34,699 nt of DNA from an uncultured Porphyromonadaceae bacterium (GTDB lineage: Bacteria > Bacteroidota > Bacteroidia > Bacteroidales > Muribaculaceae). Made by a program: the position numbers and the translations under genes. Under the pieces are notes generated by a model, which saw only the letters and a list, made by a program, of their open reading frames with translations, ran no database searches and had not been told where the DNA came from. Location: positions 1 through 34,699 of the forward strand of contig CALDIF010000055.1 in the NCBI GenBank assembly GCA_937901905.1, read 5' to 3'. Of this stretch, positions 1 to 8,701 are shown piece by piece. Within the stretch, counting starts at the first letter, position 1; each line of letters starts with the position of its first letter.

Positions 1-105
1 GATATTGACCCTGAGGATATTGACCCTGAGGATATTGACCCTGAGGATATTGACCTTGAGGATATTGACCTTGAGGATAGGCTCCCTGCGGATACTGCCC
101 TTGCA
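1..105. repeat. 15-bp tandem repeat coding for QGQYP
   Basis: Seven consecutive 15-bp units start at position 1. The first three are identical (GATATTGACCCTGAG), the next two differ by one base (CCTTGAG), and the last two are degenerate. The array reaches the window edge, so its full length is unknown. A further isolated unit lies near 196-210. The unit length is a multiple of three, so copy-number change would lengthen or shorten the encoded repeat without breaking the frame. Confidence 0.9.
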
Positions 106-280
106 CCATTTGATTGGCTCCTATACTGCCGAGCACCGAACCGAGCACGCCACCTACAGCACCTCCGCCAAACATCTGTCCTACTCCCTGTTGGGGATAT
201 TGACCCTGAGGATAGGCTCCTGCTTGACCGGCAGCGGCTGCCTGCTTCGCTGCATCAATTATGTTTCCGAATAGTCCCAT
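1..280 (-). CDS. QGQYP-repeat protein, 5' part only
   Basis: An open frame runs on the minus strand from an ATG at 280 to the left edge without a stop, giving 93 residues of an incomplete protein. It starts MGLFGNIIDAAKQAAAAGQ, continues with a Gly/Val-rich stretch (FGGGAVGGVLGSVLGSIG), and then enters a pentapeptide repeat of the type QGQYP, repeated at least five times at the edge and once or twice earlier (residues about 23-31). There is no signal peptide. The repeat is mirrored in the DNA as a 15-bp tandem unit. I do not recognise the family. Low-complexity Gln/Tyr/Pro tails of this kind occur in membrane-associated and self-assembling proteins, but function cannot be assigned from this fragment. 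The plus-strand frame over the same bases (TLRIL repeats) is the shadow of this repeat. Confidence 0.6.
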   Translation of the reverse strand, partial: MGLFGNIIDAAKQAAAAGQAGAYPQGQYPQQGVGQMFGGGAVGGVLGSVLGSIGANQMVQGQYPQGAYPQGQYPQGQYPQGQYPQGQYPQGQY

Positions 281-399
281 ATTAGATGTAGAATTAGTAA
301 TTAGTTATTGTGATTGTCATAATTCAATATTCAATGCGGTAAAATTAATGAAATTTTCATAACTGACAAAATACTGACACAAGAATTAAATCTTTTTAC

Positions 400-407
400 T
401 ATTTTTG
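400..407 (+). promoter_or_regulatory. -7 promoter element (TATTTTTG)
   Basis: This octamer fits the Bacteroidetes -7 consensus TAnnTTTG and is followed by C. It ends 9 bases before the ATG at 416, so the predicted transcript would start within a few bases of the start codon. No clear TTTG is seen at the -33 position. Confidence 0.5.
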
Positions 408-415
408 CGTCCGAG

Positions 416-1324
416 ATGACACGACGAACACTTTATATTATCATTGCCATGCTGGCTATCATTGACTTGGTAGCCGGTCTGTATTACTTGGGTGCTCGCC
501 TCGAAAACGAGGGTCGCTCGCTCGAATTGTTCGGGAAGAGCGATACCGTCACCGTGCAAGCCGACACGACCGATGTCTATATCTTGCCTGACGAAATAGC
601 CCCGATGCGCCTGCGCGAACGTGCATACACGTCAAGCGGTGACAGCACACAACGACACTTAACATGCGGAATGGTAGTCAAATGGCAACGCGTCAATGCC
701 GTGGCGGGCAACGACAGTCTCATCAACCTTGAACGAGCCATAGCAATGACCGCATTCGGCAAAAACGAACGCAATCTTGATGCCGCTATTAGGGCGTTCC
801 TTGACGAACCGTATTGGGGTGGAAATTACGTTCCCGACTTCACTCAAGTTGACTTTGCCATGATGCGCAAGGCTCACCGATTTAACATCATCACCACCGT
901 AACCATTGCGCCGTGCATGACATCACGACGACTGCTCGTGGTCGAGAGTCGTCGTGATGTAGCCACAGTGTTTGACACCGTGACCACGACCGCTTACGTT
1001 CACTACGACCGCTTGTTGCAGCGGGTGTTGCAACCGAACGACATCGTGCGCGCCGGTTGCGAACAACAATTACTTTCATTAATCAACGACAAAATCACCG
1101 TGCTCAACCGCAACAAGTCGCTCCACCTCACTCAGGCCTCACGTGTACCCAATTCGTTCCGTGCCATGCGACAAGGATTGTTATTCTGCTTTGCCGAGGG
1201 CGAGTTGACCGATGCGGAACACGGAGGCATTGATGTAAGGGTTGACTACAAGGTGTTAGGCGACTGTCTCACCGAGTCGTTCAAACACTTGTTGTGGAAC
1301 AATAGTGACTATCGCGCTTTATAG
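416..1324 (+). CDS. membrane-anchored hypothetical protein
   Basis: A 302-residue protein with one N-terminal hydrophobic segment (about residues 5-26) and a polar remainder predicted to lie outside the cytoplasmic membrane. There is no lipobox cysteine, so it is either a signal anchor or a cleaved signal peptide. The last 60 residues (FRAMRQGLLFCFAEGEL followed by IDVRVDYKVL) faintly recall the C-terminal half of DUF3298-like exported proteins, but I would not name it on that basis. It stands alone in its orientation, with its own -7 element just upstream, and is followed by a separate promoter for rlmN. The coding sequence contains a strong perfect hairpin at 920-960. Start choice: the ATG at 416 directly precedes the hydrophobic segment. 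Confidence 0.6.
   Translation: MTRRTLYIIIAMLAIIDLVAGLYYLGARLENEGRSLELFGKSDTVTVQADTTDVYILPDEIAPMRLRERAYTSSGDSTQRHLTCGMVVKWQRVNAVAGNDSLINLERAIAMTAFGKNERNLDAAIRAFLDEPYWGGNYVPDFTQVDFAMMRKAHRFNIITTVTIAPCMTSRRLLVVESRRDVATVFDTVTTTAYVHYDRLLQRVLQPNDIVRAGCEQQLLSLINDKITVLNRNKSLHLTQASRVPNSFRAMRQGLLFCFAEGELTDAEHGGIDVRVDYKVLGDCLTESFKHLLWNNSDYRAL
920..960 (+). other. 13-bp perfect inverted repeat inside coding sequence
   Basis: ACATCACGACGAC at 920-932 is the exact reverse complement of 948-960. The 15-base centre itself can pair CTCG (935-938) with CGAG (943-946) around a TGGT loop, making a long GC-rich hairpin in the mRNA. It encodes two copies of the residues SRR within the protein. Confidence 0.7.
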
Positions 1325-1398
1325 TGTGTGATTGGAACACAACTCGCATAAAATCATTCAAAACTCATCATAATAACCTGAAATTATACATTTTTTTG

Positions 1399-1406
1399 TA
1401 CCTTTG
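1399..1406 (+). promoter_or_regulatory. -7 promoter element of rlmN (TACCTTTG)
   Basis: This is a perfect match to TAnnTTTG, followed by CAGG, 29 bases before the rlmN start. It sits in an AT-rich stretch with a T-run just upstream. A -33 TTTG at the standard spacing is not evident. Confidence 0.65.
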
Positions 1407-1434
1407 CAGGTTGAATGATTATTAATATCGCATT

Positions 1435-2457
1435 ATGAAAGAAATCAAGGCATTGGCGGGCATGACGCTTGACGAATTGCAAGAGGTGGTGCGCCACCTC
1501 GACTTGCCGCGTTTTACCGCCAAGCAGTTGGCAGAGTGGATTTACGGCAAGCGCGCGACATCGTTCGACCAAATGCTCAATATAAGCAAGCGCGGTCGTG
1601 AGGTGCTTGCCGCCGAATACACCGTGGGGTTGTATGAGCCGTCACACGCCGTGACGAGTAGCGACGGCACTGTCAAGTATCTGTTCAATGTGGGTGAGGG
1701 AAAGTCGGTAGAAACGGTGTATATACCCGAGGAAGATCGCGCCACGTTGTGCATATCCTCACAAAAAGGGTGCCGAATGAACTGCTACTTTTGCATGACC
1801 GGTCGTCAAGGTTTCCACGGGCAACTCACAGCCAATCAAATTATCAACCAGGTGTTGAGCGTTCCACAGAGTGCCTCGCTCACCAATGTTGTATTCATGG
1901 GCATGGGTGAGCCACTCGACAATTACGACGAGGTACTCAAGGTCATCAAGATACTCACCGAGCCGTGGGGGTTGGGGTGGAGTCCCAAACGCGTCACAGT
2001 GAGCACCGTAGGTATCAAGCACGAATTGCGTATGCTGGTCGAACAAACTAATGTTCATGTTGCCGTGAGCGTTCATGATGCCGTTACCGACGAGCGTCAG
2101 CAACTCATGCCGATTGAGAAGGTGCATGGCATCAAAGATGTACTCGAAATGTTGGGACAATATGATTTCGCTCACCAACGTCGCTTGAGTGTCGAGTATA
2201 TCATGTGGCAATGGTTCAACGATGACATCAAGCACGCCGAGGCTCTACGCGAAATTTTGCCCGACGAGCACGTCCGCGTCAACCTGATACGTTATCACAT
2301 GATACCCGATGTGCCCAAGTTGCGCACCAGCAGCGACGAACGCATGACTGCATTTCGCGATTACTTGAATAGCCGTGGTGTCACATGCACCATTCGTCGC
2401 AGCCGGGGCGAGGACATCAGCGCGGCTTGCGGCATGCTCGCCGGTGAGGTCAAGTAA
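1435..2457 (+). CDS. rlmN: 23S rRNA (A2503-C2)/tRNA (A37-C2) methyltransferase RlmN
   Basis: A 340-residue radical-SAM enzyme that methylates C2 of adenosine 2503 in 23S rRNA and A37 in some tRNAs. The radical-SAM iron-sulfur ligands are C113, C117 and C120 (CX3CX2C in GCRMNCYFCMTG). The two family-specific catalytic cysteines are also present: C106, seven residues before the cluster, which by alignment with E. coli C118 resolves the protein-methyl intermediate or takes part in it, and C332 in AACGML, equivalent to E. coli C355 (the mCys site). The GGEP-like segment appears here as GMGEPLDNY. Length is typical for the family. The C-terminal RRSRGEDISAACG matches RlmN and not Cfr. It is transcribed from its own -7 element and stands as a single gene; the following nuclease gene begins 54 bases after the stop. 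Confidence 0.95.
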   Translation: MKEIKALAGMTLDELQEVVRHLDLPRFTAKQLAEWIYGKRATSFDQMLNISKRGREVLAAEYTVGLYEPSHAVTSSDGTVKYLFNVGEGKSVETVYIPEEDRATLCISSQKGCRMNCYFCMTGRQGFHGQLTANQIINQVLSVPQSASLTNVVFMGMGEPLDNYDEVLKVIKILTEPWGLGWSPKRVTVSTVGIKHELRMLVEQTNVHVAVSVHDAVTDERQQLMPIEKVHGIKDVLEMLGQYDFAHQRRLSVEYIMWQWFNDDIKHAEALREILPDEHVRVNLIRYHMIPDVPKLRTSSDERMTAFRDYLNSRGVTCTIRRSRGEDISAACGMLAGEVK

Positions 2458-2495
2458 ATCAAACCGAAACAAAACTTAATCGAATAACTCACAAA

Positions 2496-2503
2496 TACCT
2501 TTA
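2496..2503 (+). promoter_or_regulatory. possible weak -7 element (TACCTTTA)
   Basis: Seven of eight bases fit TAnnTTTG, 8 bases before the nuclease start codon. It would again place the transcript start close to the ATG. Co-transcription from rlmN is equally possible. Confidence 0.3.
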
Positions 2504-2511
2504 CTATATTA

Positions 2512-5067
2512 ATGAAAACCAAGCTTATTGCATTAGCGATCATAATGTCGGTCGCATTGGGAATGGCTGCCGCCGAGCCTACAGGCTACTACGACGGAGC
2601 CAAAAACAAGAACACAGCAGCACTGCTCACAGCGTTGTCAAGTAAAATTCGTTCTCACACCAGAATCAGTTACGACGGCTTGTGGAATGCCTACAAGACC
2701 ACCGACAACAATGGTGGGTATTATTGGGACATGTATGCAACAACCAAGTTTCCGATAGGGAGCAAACAATGTGGAAGTTATAGCCAAGTGGGCGACTGTG
2801 TCAATCGCGAGCACTCGTTTCCCAAGAGTTGGTGGGGCAGCAACAAAGACGACAAGTACAGTGACATTTTCCACCTGTACCCTACCGACGGCTACGTGAA
2901 TAATCAGCGCAGCGCATACCCGTTCGGCGAATGTTCGGGCGGAACCTATCTGCCCACCAACGGAACCAACAAGCCGTTAGGCAAGTTGGGCACCTGCACA
3001 TTCCCGGGCTACACCGGCAAAGTATTCGAGCCGGACGATCAATTTAAGGGCGACTTCGCGCGAACCTATTTCTATATGGCGGCATGCTACAACAGCGAGA
3101 TTGCGAGTTGGAAAGGCAATGCCAACACCGCCATGCTTGCCGGCAACAGTTACCCGGCGTTTGCCGATTGGGCAATTAACTTGCTGCTGAAGTGGCACCG
3201 TCAAGACCCTGTCAGCGAGAAAGAAATCAACCGCAACGATGCCGCTTATGCCTTACAAGGCAACCGCAACCCGTTCATAGACCACCCCGAGTTGGCAGAA
3301 TACATATGGGGAGACAAGAAAGACCGGTTGTGGACCGGTCAAGCGGAGGATCCGACACCGGTGCTTACCTCCCCAACGACAGGGACTGTGATTGACCTCG
3401 GTGTGGCACGCATCAATATCACCACCGATAACGATATTGAGGTTAAGAGCCTGAATCTCACCAAAGACCTCACTGTCACCAAGGGTAATGCGTCCTCACC
3501 GTTCACGCTCGACCGCAGCGTTATCAAGGCTGCCGATGCCAATGCGGGCATGAACATGACAGTAGAGTTCGAGAGTGCCACTGCCGGAGAGTTCACCGAC
3601 GTTGTCACCATCAAAAGTAGCGAAGTCAGCGTCAGCGTGACGCTCAAAGCAATTGCCGTCGACGGCATACCCGCTCTCGAGGCAGTGGACGTGACCGGTA
3701 ACTCGTTTGTGGCACGGTGGACCAATGCCGACTTTTCAACCGGCAACTATATGCTCCACGTTACCGATGCCGGAGATAACGAACTTGAGGGTTACCCTGT
3801 TGCTGTGAGAGCGAGTGAGTTGCGTTATCATGTCACCGGACTTGAAGCGAGCACAACCTATAAATATTATCTTACCGACGGCGAATTCTCAAGCAATGTA
3901 ATAACAGTGACCACCCTCGAGCCCGAAGTGATTATCGAATTGAGAGCGGTCAGCACCGAGGACTTTGTGTTCAATCTCGAGCCGGGCGATGAGTCGCCTG
4001 TTATTGAGGGTTTGCTGTACACCGAGAACGTCAACGAAGCGGTTACCGTGAATGCAAGCGGTAATTTCGAACTCAGTCGCGATCGACGCTCATGGAGCGA
4101 CGAGATAGAGCTCAAGGCCGAGGGTGAGGCATTCTACGTGCGCGTTGCCGACACGTCGTTGGCGGGCTCGTACGAAGGATCGCTCACAGCGAGCACATCA
4201 ACCATCGACGGTTATGAGGTTGAAATGGTCGCTATCATTGCTGCTCCGCGCAACTTTGTCGAGCAATTTGAAAGCAGCCCCAGCGGAGGTTATTGGGTGA
4301 AAGAGGTCAAGGGTGACGTGTGCACATGGATCTTTGATAATGCCGGCGTGTGGGGCACGACGAGCGACCGTCCTCATGACGAGCAATGTGTGCGCCTCGG
4401 CAAGAATGTCGACTCATCGCTCACCATGGCCGAAGACAAGCAGGGCGGTGCCGCCACTGTGGACTTCTACGCCCACAGTTACGGCAGCGACAGCGACGCA
4501 GTGCTCTCACTGTATTACAGCACCGACGGTGGTGTCACATGGACTGTAATTGACAACAATATCGCCGTGGGCAGCAATGAGGTACACCCGAGTTACACCC
4601 TCAACGTCACCGGGAACGTGCGCATCAGCATTCGTCAGGTGAGTGGGTCACGCGTCAACATTGATGACATCACCATTACCGACATGAAGACACCGAGTGT
4701 CGACGTGTGTGATGTCAACCACGACGGTGCGGTAAACGTTGCCGATGTCAATGTCATTCTCACCACCATTCTCGCCGAAGGCTTCGAGACCGCTCACGAT
4801 GTCAACAAGGATAATGCGGTAAATGTTGCCGATGTCAACATCGTGCTCAACCGCATTCTCGCTACTATCGGCACGGAGGTTCGCCGCTGGGATGCCGTGG
4901 GCTTGAACGGCAGCATTGTGTTCACCGGTGTTGACGACACGATTGAAGTGTACGACATGGACGCTCACCTGCGTGCTACGGTGAGTGCCGACTCCACAGT
5001 CGAGTTGCCGGCTGGAACTTACGTGGCAACGACTATGACCGACACTAAGAAAGTCATCGTGCGTTAA
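2512..5067 (+). CDS. secreted endonuclease I-family nuclease with dockerin-like repeats
   Basis: An 851-residue exported protein. Residues 1-21 form a signal peptide (cleavage near AAA/EP). Residues 22-270 are an endonuclease I (PF04231) domain: the active-site motif NREHSFPKSWW (H101), HLYPTDGYVNNQRSAYPFGE, and RNPFIDHPEL are all present, typical of the beta-beta-alpha metal nucleases that cut DNA or RNA outside the cell. Then follow beta-rich regions, one resembling fibronectin type III (EAVDVTGNSFVARW, GLEASTTYKYY), and a jelly-roll-like segment around residues 580-720. Two dockerin-type calcium loops start at residues 734 (DVNHDGAVNVADVN) and 763 (DVNKDNAVNVADVN). The last 60 residues (AVGLNGSIVFTG, IEVYDMDAHLRA, LPAGTYVA, KKVIVR) resemble type IX secretion C-terminal sorting tails common in Muribaculaceae. 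I infer a surface-bound or released nuclease for scavenging nucleic acid; deoD elsewhere in the window could serve the same catabolism. Confidence 0.85.
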   Translation: MKTKLIALAIIMSVALGMAAAEPTGYYDGAKNKNTAALLTALSSKIRSHTRISYDGLWNAYKTTDNNGGYYWDMYATTKFPIGSKQCGSYSQVGDCVNREHSFPKSWWGSNKDDKYSDIFHLYPTDGYVNNQRSAYPFGECSGGTYLPTNGTNKPLGKLGTCTFPGYTGKVFEPDDQFKGDFARTYFYMAACYNSEIASWKGNANTAMLAGNSYPAFADWAINLLLKWHRQDPVSEKEINRNDAAYALQGNRNPFIDHPELAEYIWGDKKDRLWTGQAEDPTPVLTSPTTGTVIDLGVARINITTDNDIEVKSLNLTKDLTVTKGNASSPFTLDRSVIKAADANAGMNMTVEFESATAGEFTDVVTIKSSEVSVSVTLKAIAVDGIPALEAVDVTGNSFVARWTNADFSTGNYMLHVTDAGDNELEGYPVAVRASELRYHVTGLEASTTYKYYLTDGEFSSNVITVTTLEPEVIIELRAVSTEDFVFNLEPGDESPVIEGLLYTENVNEAVTVNASGNFELSRDRRSWSDEIELKAEGEAFYVRVADTSLAGSYEGSLTASTSTIDGYEVEMVAIIAAPRNFVEQFESSPSGGYWVKEVKGDVCTWIFDNAGVWGTTSDRPHDEQCVRLGKNVDSSLTMAEDKQGGAATVDFYAHSYGSDSDAVLSLYYSTDGGVTWTVIDNNIAVGSNEVHPSYTLNVTGNVRISIRQVSGSRVNIDDITITDMKTPSVDVCDVNHDGAVNVADVNVILTTILAEGFETAHDVNKDNAVNVADVNIVLNRILATIGTEVRRWDAVGLNGSIVFTGVDDTIEVYDMDAHLRATVSADSTVELPAGTYVATTMTDTKKVIVR

Positions 5068-5143
5068 CAATACTGCGTTTGATATAGTGATATTTCGAAT
5101 TGAAATGGCAATTCTCTCAATTATAAACTCTAAATGATTGATT

Positions 5144-5833
5144 ATGAAAAAGTATCTTGCTGAAATGGTGGGCACTATGGTGCTCGTGTTAATGGGTTGC
5201 GGCGTTGCCGTGAGTCTCGGTTGTGATCCGGTGGGGAATATACCCGCAGTGGTCGGCACTGCACTCGCCTTCGGTCTCGCCGTTGTTGCGATGGCTTACA
5301 CCATCGGTGGCATCAGCGGTTGCCACATCAACCCCGCTATCACATTGGGCTGCTTGCTGGCAGGTCGCATGAATGCCAAGGACGCTTGCTTGTACATGGT
5401 GTTCCAAGTGATAGGCGCTTTTATCGGCTCGGCTTTGTTGGCTTGCCTCGTGTGCAATGTTGACGGCTTGACCGGCACCGGTGCCAATGACTTGCAACAG
5501 GGTGTAAGTGCCATGGGCGGTTTGATTGCCGAGGCTGTGTTCACCTGTGTATTTGTTCTCGTCGTGTTGGGAGCAACAAGCAAAACCAATGGTGCCACCA
5601 ACAACTTCGCCGGACTTGCTATCGGCTTGTCATTGGTTCTTGTACACCTCGTGTGCATTCGTTACACCGGCACCAGCGTCAACCCGGCTCGTTCGATTGC
5701 TCCCGCTGTGTTCCAAGGGGGCTCTGCCTTGACCAACTTGTGGATTTTCATCGTGGGTCCGTTTATCGGTGCAATGTGCGCTGCCGGTATCTGGAAACTT
5801 ATCAGTTGTCCCAAGTGCGAAGCAGGCGAGTAA
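5144..5833 (+). CDS. aqpZ: aquaporin Z
   Basis: A 229-residue six-helix MIP-family channel for water. The two half-helix motifs are present as HINPAITLG and TSVNPARSIAP. The selectivity-filter residues of water-specific aquaporins can be read in the spacing HLVCIRYTGTSVNPAR: the histidine matching E. coli H174, the threonine matching T183 and the arginine matching R189. This argues for a strict aquaporin and not a glycerol facilitator. I chose the ATG at 5144 (MKKYLAEMVGT) over an upstream TTG at 5138 because it matches family N-termini. The gene ends in a strong terminator shared with the convergent fabD. Confidence 0.93.
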   Translation: MKKYLAEMVGTMVLVLMGCGVAVSLGCDPVGNIPAVVGTALAFGLAVVAMAYTIGGISGCHINPAITLGCLLAGRMNAKDACLYMVFQVIGAFIGSALLACLVCNVDGLTGTGANDLQQGVSAMGGLIAEAVFTCVFVLVVLGATSKTNGATNNFAGLAIGLSLVLVHLVCIRYTGTSVNPARSIAPAVFQGGSALTNLWIFIVGPFIGAMCAAGIWKLISCPKCEAGE

Positions 5834-5853
5834 ATTGACTGCTTGACAAGTTA

Positions 5854-5897
5854 AAACCGTAAGAGGGGTGACCGTTCGGTCACCCCTCTTACGGTTT
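5854..5897. terminator. bidirectional terminator between aqpZ and fabD
   Basis: A perfect 20-bp inverted repeat (5854-5873 and 5878-5897) with a four-base loop GTTC. The arms are A-rich on the outer left and T-rich on the outer right, so both strands give a stem followed by U residues. It lies 20 bases after the aqpZ stop and 20 bases after the fabD stop, and serves both convergent genes. Confidence 0.95.
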
Positions 5898-5917
5898 ATT
5901 ATACAACGGGTCACTTA

Positions 5918-6796
5918 TCAGTTCACACCGCTTACCGCAACATCGCGATAAGTGCGACCGATGAGCCCTTGTAACACTTTGCCGGGACCCACTTCAACGG
6001 CCTCGGTCATGCCGTCGGCAACCATGCGTGCCATGATTTGACTCCAACGCACCGGTGCGGTAAGTTGCTTGATCAAGTTAGCCTTAATTTCCACAGGGTC
6101 GGTGTGCGGTTCGGCATCAACATCTTGATAAATCGGACAACGCGGAGACGTAAAATCGGCTTGTTCAATGGCAGCCGCCAACTCGGCACGAGCCGGCTCC
6201 ATGAGCGGCGAGTGGAACGCGCCACCCACCTTGAGAGGCAGTGCTCGCTTGGCTCCGGCTTCCTTGAAACGGGCACACGCTGTCTCGATGGCTGCACTGT
6301 CTCCCGATATCACCACTTGTCCCGGACTGTTGTAGTTGGCAGCGACACAAACGCCTTCGATAGAGGCACAAATTTCTTCAACTTGCTCGTCGGTCATGCC
6401 GATGATAGCCGCCATTGTTGACGGAGCCGCCTCACATGCCTTTTGCATAGCAAGAGCACGTGCCTCCACCAACTTGAGACCTTGCTCAAAGGGAAGAGCG
6501 CCGGCGGCAACCAATGCCGAAAACTCACCCAACGAATGACCTGCCACCATGTCTGGCTTGAAGTCATCACCCATAGTCAATGCCAAGACCACCGAGTGGA
6601 GAAACACGGCAGGTTGAGTGACCTTAGTCTGTTTCAAGTCCTCTTCGGTGCCGTCAAACATGAGGTCGGTAATGCGAAATCCCAACACCTCGTTAGCCTT
6701 CTCAAACAATGCGCGGGCTTGCTCATTACTCTCGTATAAGTCCTTGCCCATGCCTACAAACTGTGCTCCCTGTCCCGGGAATACAAATGCTTTCAT
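5918..6796 (-). CDS. fabD: malonyl-CoA:ACP transacylase
   Basis: A 292-residue cytoplasmic enzyme that moves malonyl from CoA to acyl carrier protein for fatty acid elongation. The catalytic serine is S88 in GHSLGE, the oxyanion and substrate loop is PGQGAQ (residues 7-12), the carboxylate-binding arginine is R113 in EARA, and the catalytic histidine is H195 in GGAFHSPLM. Length and motif order are those of FabD. It is a single gene with a -7 element about 50 bases upstream on the minus strand and the shared bidirectional terminator downstream. No other fab gene is adjacent. Confidence 0.95.
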   Translation of the reverse strand: MKAFVFPGQGAQFVGMGKDLYESNEQARALFEKANEVLGFRITDLMFDGTEEDLKQTKVTQPAVFLHSVVLALTMGDDFKPDMVAGHSLGEFSALVAAGALPFEQGLKLVEARALAMQKACEAAPSTMAAIIGMTDEQVEEICASIEGVCVAANYNSPGQVVISGDSAAIETACARFKEAGAKRALPLKVGGAFHSPLMEPARAELAAAIEQADFTSPRCPIYQDVDAEPHTDPVEIKANLIKQLTAPVRWSQIMARMVADGMTEAVEVGPGKVLQGLIGRTYRDVAVSGVN

Positions 6797-6845
6797 GCTG
6801 TTTTATTTGTTATTTAAAAATGTTTCTGAATGCAAATCAAGACTG

Positions 6846-6853
6846 CAAAGTTA
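6846..6853 (-). promoter_or_regulatory. -7 promoter element of fabD (TAACTTTG)
   Basis: On the plus strand it reads CAAAGTTA, so on the minus strand it is a perfect TAnnTTTG, 50 bases before the fabD start. No TTTG at the -33 position was found. Confidence 0.55.
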
Positions 6854-6885
6854 CAAATAATGGCTGATATATCGGCTTATTTTAG

Positions 6886-6893
6886 TAATTTTG
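6886..6893 (+). promoter_or_regulatory. -7 promoter element of the ABC-F gene (TAATTTTG)
   Basis: A perfect TAnnTTTG followed by C, 24 bases before the ATG at 6917. The same decamer AGTAATTTTGC recurs in the asd/pyrG and mgtC/queF promoter regions, which suggests a shared strong promoter core. Confidence 0.6.
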
Positions 6894-6916
6894 CAAAATA
6901 TTAACGCCTCCAAGTA

Positions 6917-8680
6917 ATGCCTGTCAGTTTGGTACAAATAGACAATGTGACTCGAGCGTACGGTGCCGACGTACTGTTTGAGGGGCTCAGCATGGGCATT
7001 GCCGAGGGTGACAAGGTGGGACTGATTGCGCGCAACGGTGCCGGCAAGACATCACTGCTCGACATTGTTGCCGGCATTCAACCTCCTGACACGGGGACTG
7101 TGGTGACTCGCGGCGATTTGCGAGTGGGCTACTTGCAACAAACGCCCTCGTTTAACACCTCACTCACGGTGTTGGAGGCGTGTGTCGGCGGAGAAAATGA
7201 AATTGAGCAAGCCGCACGCGAATACCTCACCCGCCTCAAGATTGATGACCTGTCACAACGCGTTGACACCTTGAGTGGCGGACAAATCAAGCGCGTTGCT
7301 CTTGCCGGAATTCTCGCCCGCGACCCTCGTCTGCTCATACTCGACGAGCCTACCAACCACCTCGATATTGACATTATAGAGTGGCTTGAAAACTACCTTC
7401 AACGTGCCTCGTTGTCACTGCTCATGGTGACGCATGACCGTTATTTCCTTGACAATATCTGCAACCGCATCGTTGAACTTGATCAACGCCATCTGTACAG
7501 TTACGACGGCAACTATGCCTACTATTTGGAAAAACGAGCCGAGCGCATCGAGGCACAAAGTGCCACTGTAGAACGTGCTCGCAACCTGCTGCGCACCGAG
7601 TTGGAGTGGATGAGACGCCAGCCGCAAGCCCGAGCGCACAAAGCGCAGTACCGCATTGACGCCTTTCACAACCTGCAAGCAATCGCCTCAACCCACCGCG
7701 AGGGAGACGACAATGTGAGGCTTGAAGTGGGCACTGCCGCATATATAGGCAACAAAATTTTCACGGCACATGATGTGTGCTTTTCCTACGGTGACAAAGT
7801 GATTGTCAACCACCTCAATTACACGTTTGCCCGGTACGAGAAACTTGGCATCGTGGGGAATAACGGAGTAGGAAAGACGACACTTATCAAGTTGCTGTTG
7901 GGCGAGTTGCAACCCACGTCGGGACACTTCGAAATCGGGCAGACCGTGCGTTGGGGGTATTATAGCCAGCAGGGCATGGAATTCTCACCCGACAAGCGTG
8001 TTATCGATGCGGTGCGCGATGTTGCCGAGGTAATATACTTCGACGAACGCACCCACTACACCGCCGCTCAACTGCTCAACCTGTTCTTGTTCGACAATCG
8101 CGACCAACAGAAGTTGGTCAGCGCCCTCAGCGGCGGTGAACGCCGGCGTTTATATCTCGCCGTGGTGCTGATGAGCAAGCCAAACTTTCTCATTCTCGAC
8201 GAGCCCACCAATGACCTTGACATTTCCACCCTCGAAGTTCTCGAGCATTACCTGATGTCCTTCAAGGGTTGTGTAATCATCGTCAGCCACGACCGTTTCT
8301 TCATGGATCGTACCGTAGACCACACGTTCGTCATGACCGGCGACGGTGTAATTCGCGACTTCCCCGGCAATTACAGTGAGTATAGGGCATGGGCACGCGC
8401 GCATGCCGGCAGCGAGACCGCCTCACGCAACACGCCCAAGGTAGGCAAGCAACGCACCGAACGACCGGCACACCTCACGTTCAAGCAGAAACGCCAACTT
8501 GAGGAACTCACAGCCGAGATCGCCTCACTAACAGCCGAGAAAGAGGAACTTGACCGCCTGTTTGCCTCGGGAGAAAGCATTGCCGACATTGACAAGAAGT
8601 CCCGGCGATACGTCCAACTGCAACAACTTCTTGACGAGAAGGAAACACGCTGGCTCGAATTGAGCGAATTGGATAATTGA
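6917..8680 (+). CDS. ABC-F family ATPase, Uup-like
   Basis: A 587-residue protein with two ABC ATPase domains and no membrane segments, as in the ABC-F translation factors that act at the ribosomal E site. Domain 1 has Walker A (residues 35-46, RNGAGKTS), signature LSGGQ (119-123) and Walker B LLILDEPTNHLD (139-150). Domain 2 has GNNGVGKTT, LSGGE and FLILDEPTNDLD. A charged coiled coil of about 65 residues at the C-terminus (LTFKQKRQLEELTAEIASL onward) is the Uup-type C-terminal DNA/RNA-binding domain, which separates it from EttA, YbiT and YheS. Role inferred from the family: relief of ribosome or replication-related stress. The next gene (symporter) starts 21 bases downstream in the same direction, so they may be co-transcribed. 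Confidence 0.85.
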   Translation: MPVSLVQIDNVTRAYGADVLFEGLSMGIAEGDKVGLIARNGAGKTSLLDIVAGIQPPDTGTVVTRGDLRVGYLQQTPSFNTSLTVLEACVGGENEIEQAAREYLTRLKIDDLSQRVDTLSGGQIKRVALAGILARDPRLLILDEPTNHLDIDIIEWLENYLQRASLSLLMVTHDRYFLDNICNRIVELDQRHLYSYDGNYAYYLEKRAERIEAQSATVERARNLLRTELEWMRRQPQARAHKAQYRIDAFHNLQAIASTHREGDDNVRLEVGTAAYIGNKIFTAHDVCFSYGDKVIVNHLNYTFARYEKLGIVGNNGVGKTTLIKLLLGELQPTSGHFEIGQTVRWGYYSQQGMEFSPDKRVIDAVRDVAEVIYFDERTHYTAAQLLNLFLFDNRDQQKLVSALSGGERRRLYLAVVLMSKPNFLILDEPTNDLDISTLEVLEHYLMSFKGCVIIVSHDRFFMDRTVDHTFVMTGDGVIRDFPGNYSEYRAWARAHAGSETASRNTPKVGKQRTERPAHLTFKQKRQLEELTAEIASLTAEKEELDRLFASGESIADIDKKSRRYVQLQQLLDEKETRWLELSELDN

Positions 8681-8701
8681 CTCTTACATTTTGAACTGAC
8701 T

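Noticed and set aside
5..274. Plus-strand open frame with TLRIL repeats
   Set aside because: It is the complement of the QGQYP-coding repeat. The minus-strand frame has a proper start, a sensible N-terminus and runs off the edge, while this one has neither promoter nor plausible composition.
1759..2235. Long minus-strand frame opposite rlmN (and similar frames opposite other genes)
   Set aside because: It is a shadow of a conserved gene in high-GC third-position context, with no promoter or family features. The same holds for the other antisense frames over recognised genes.
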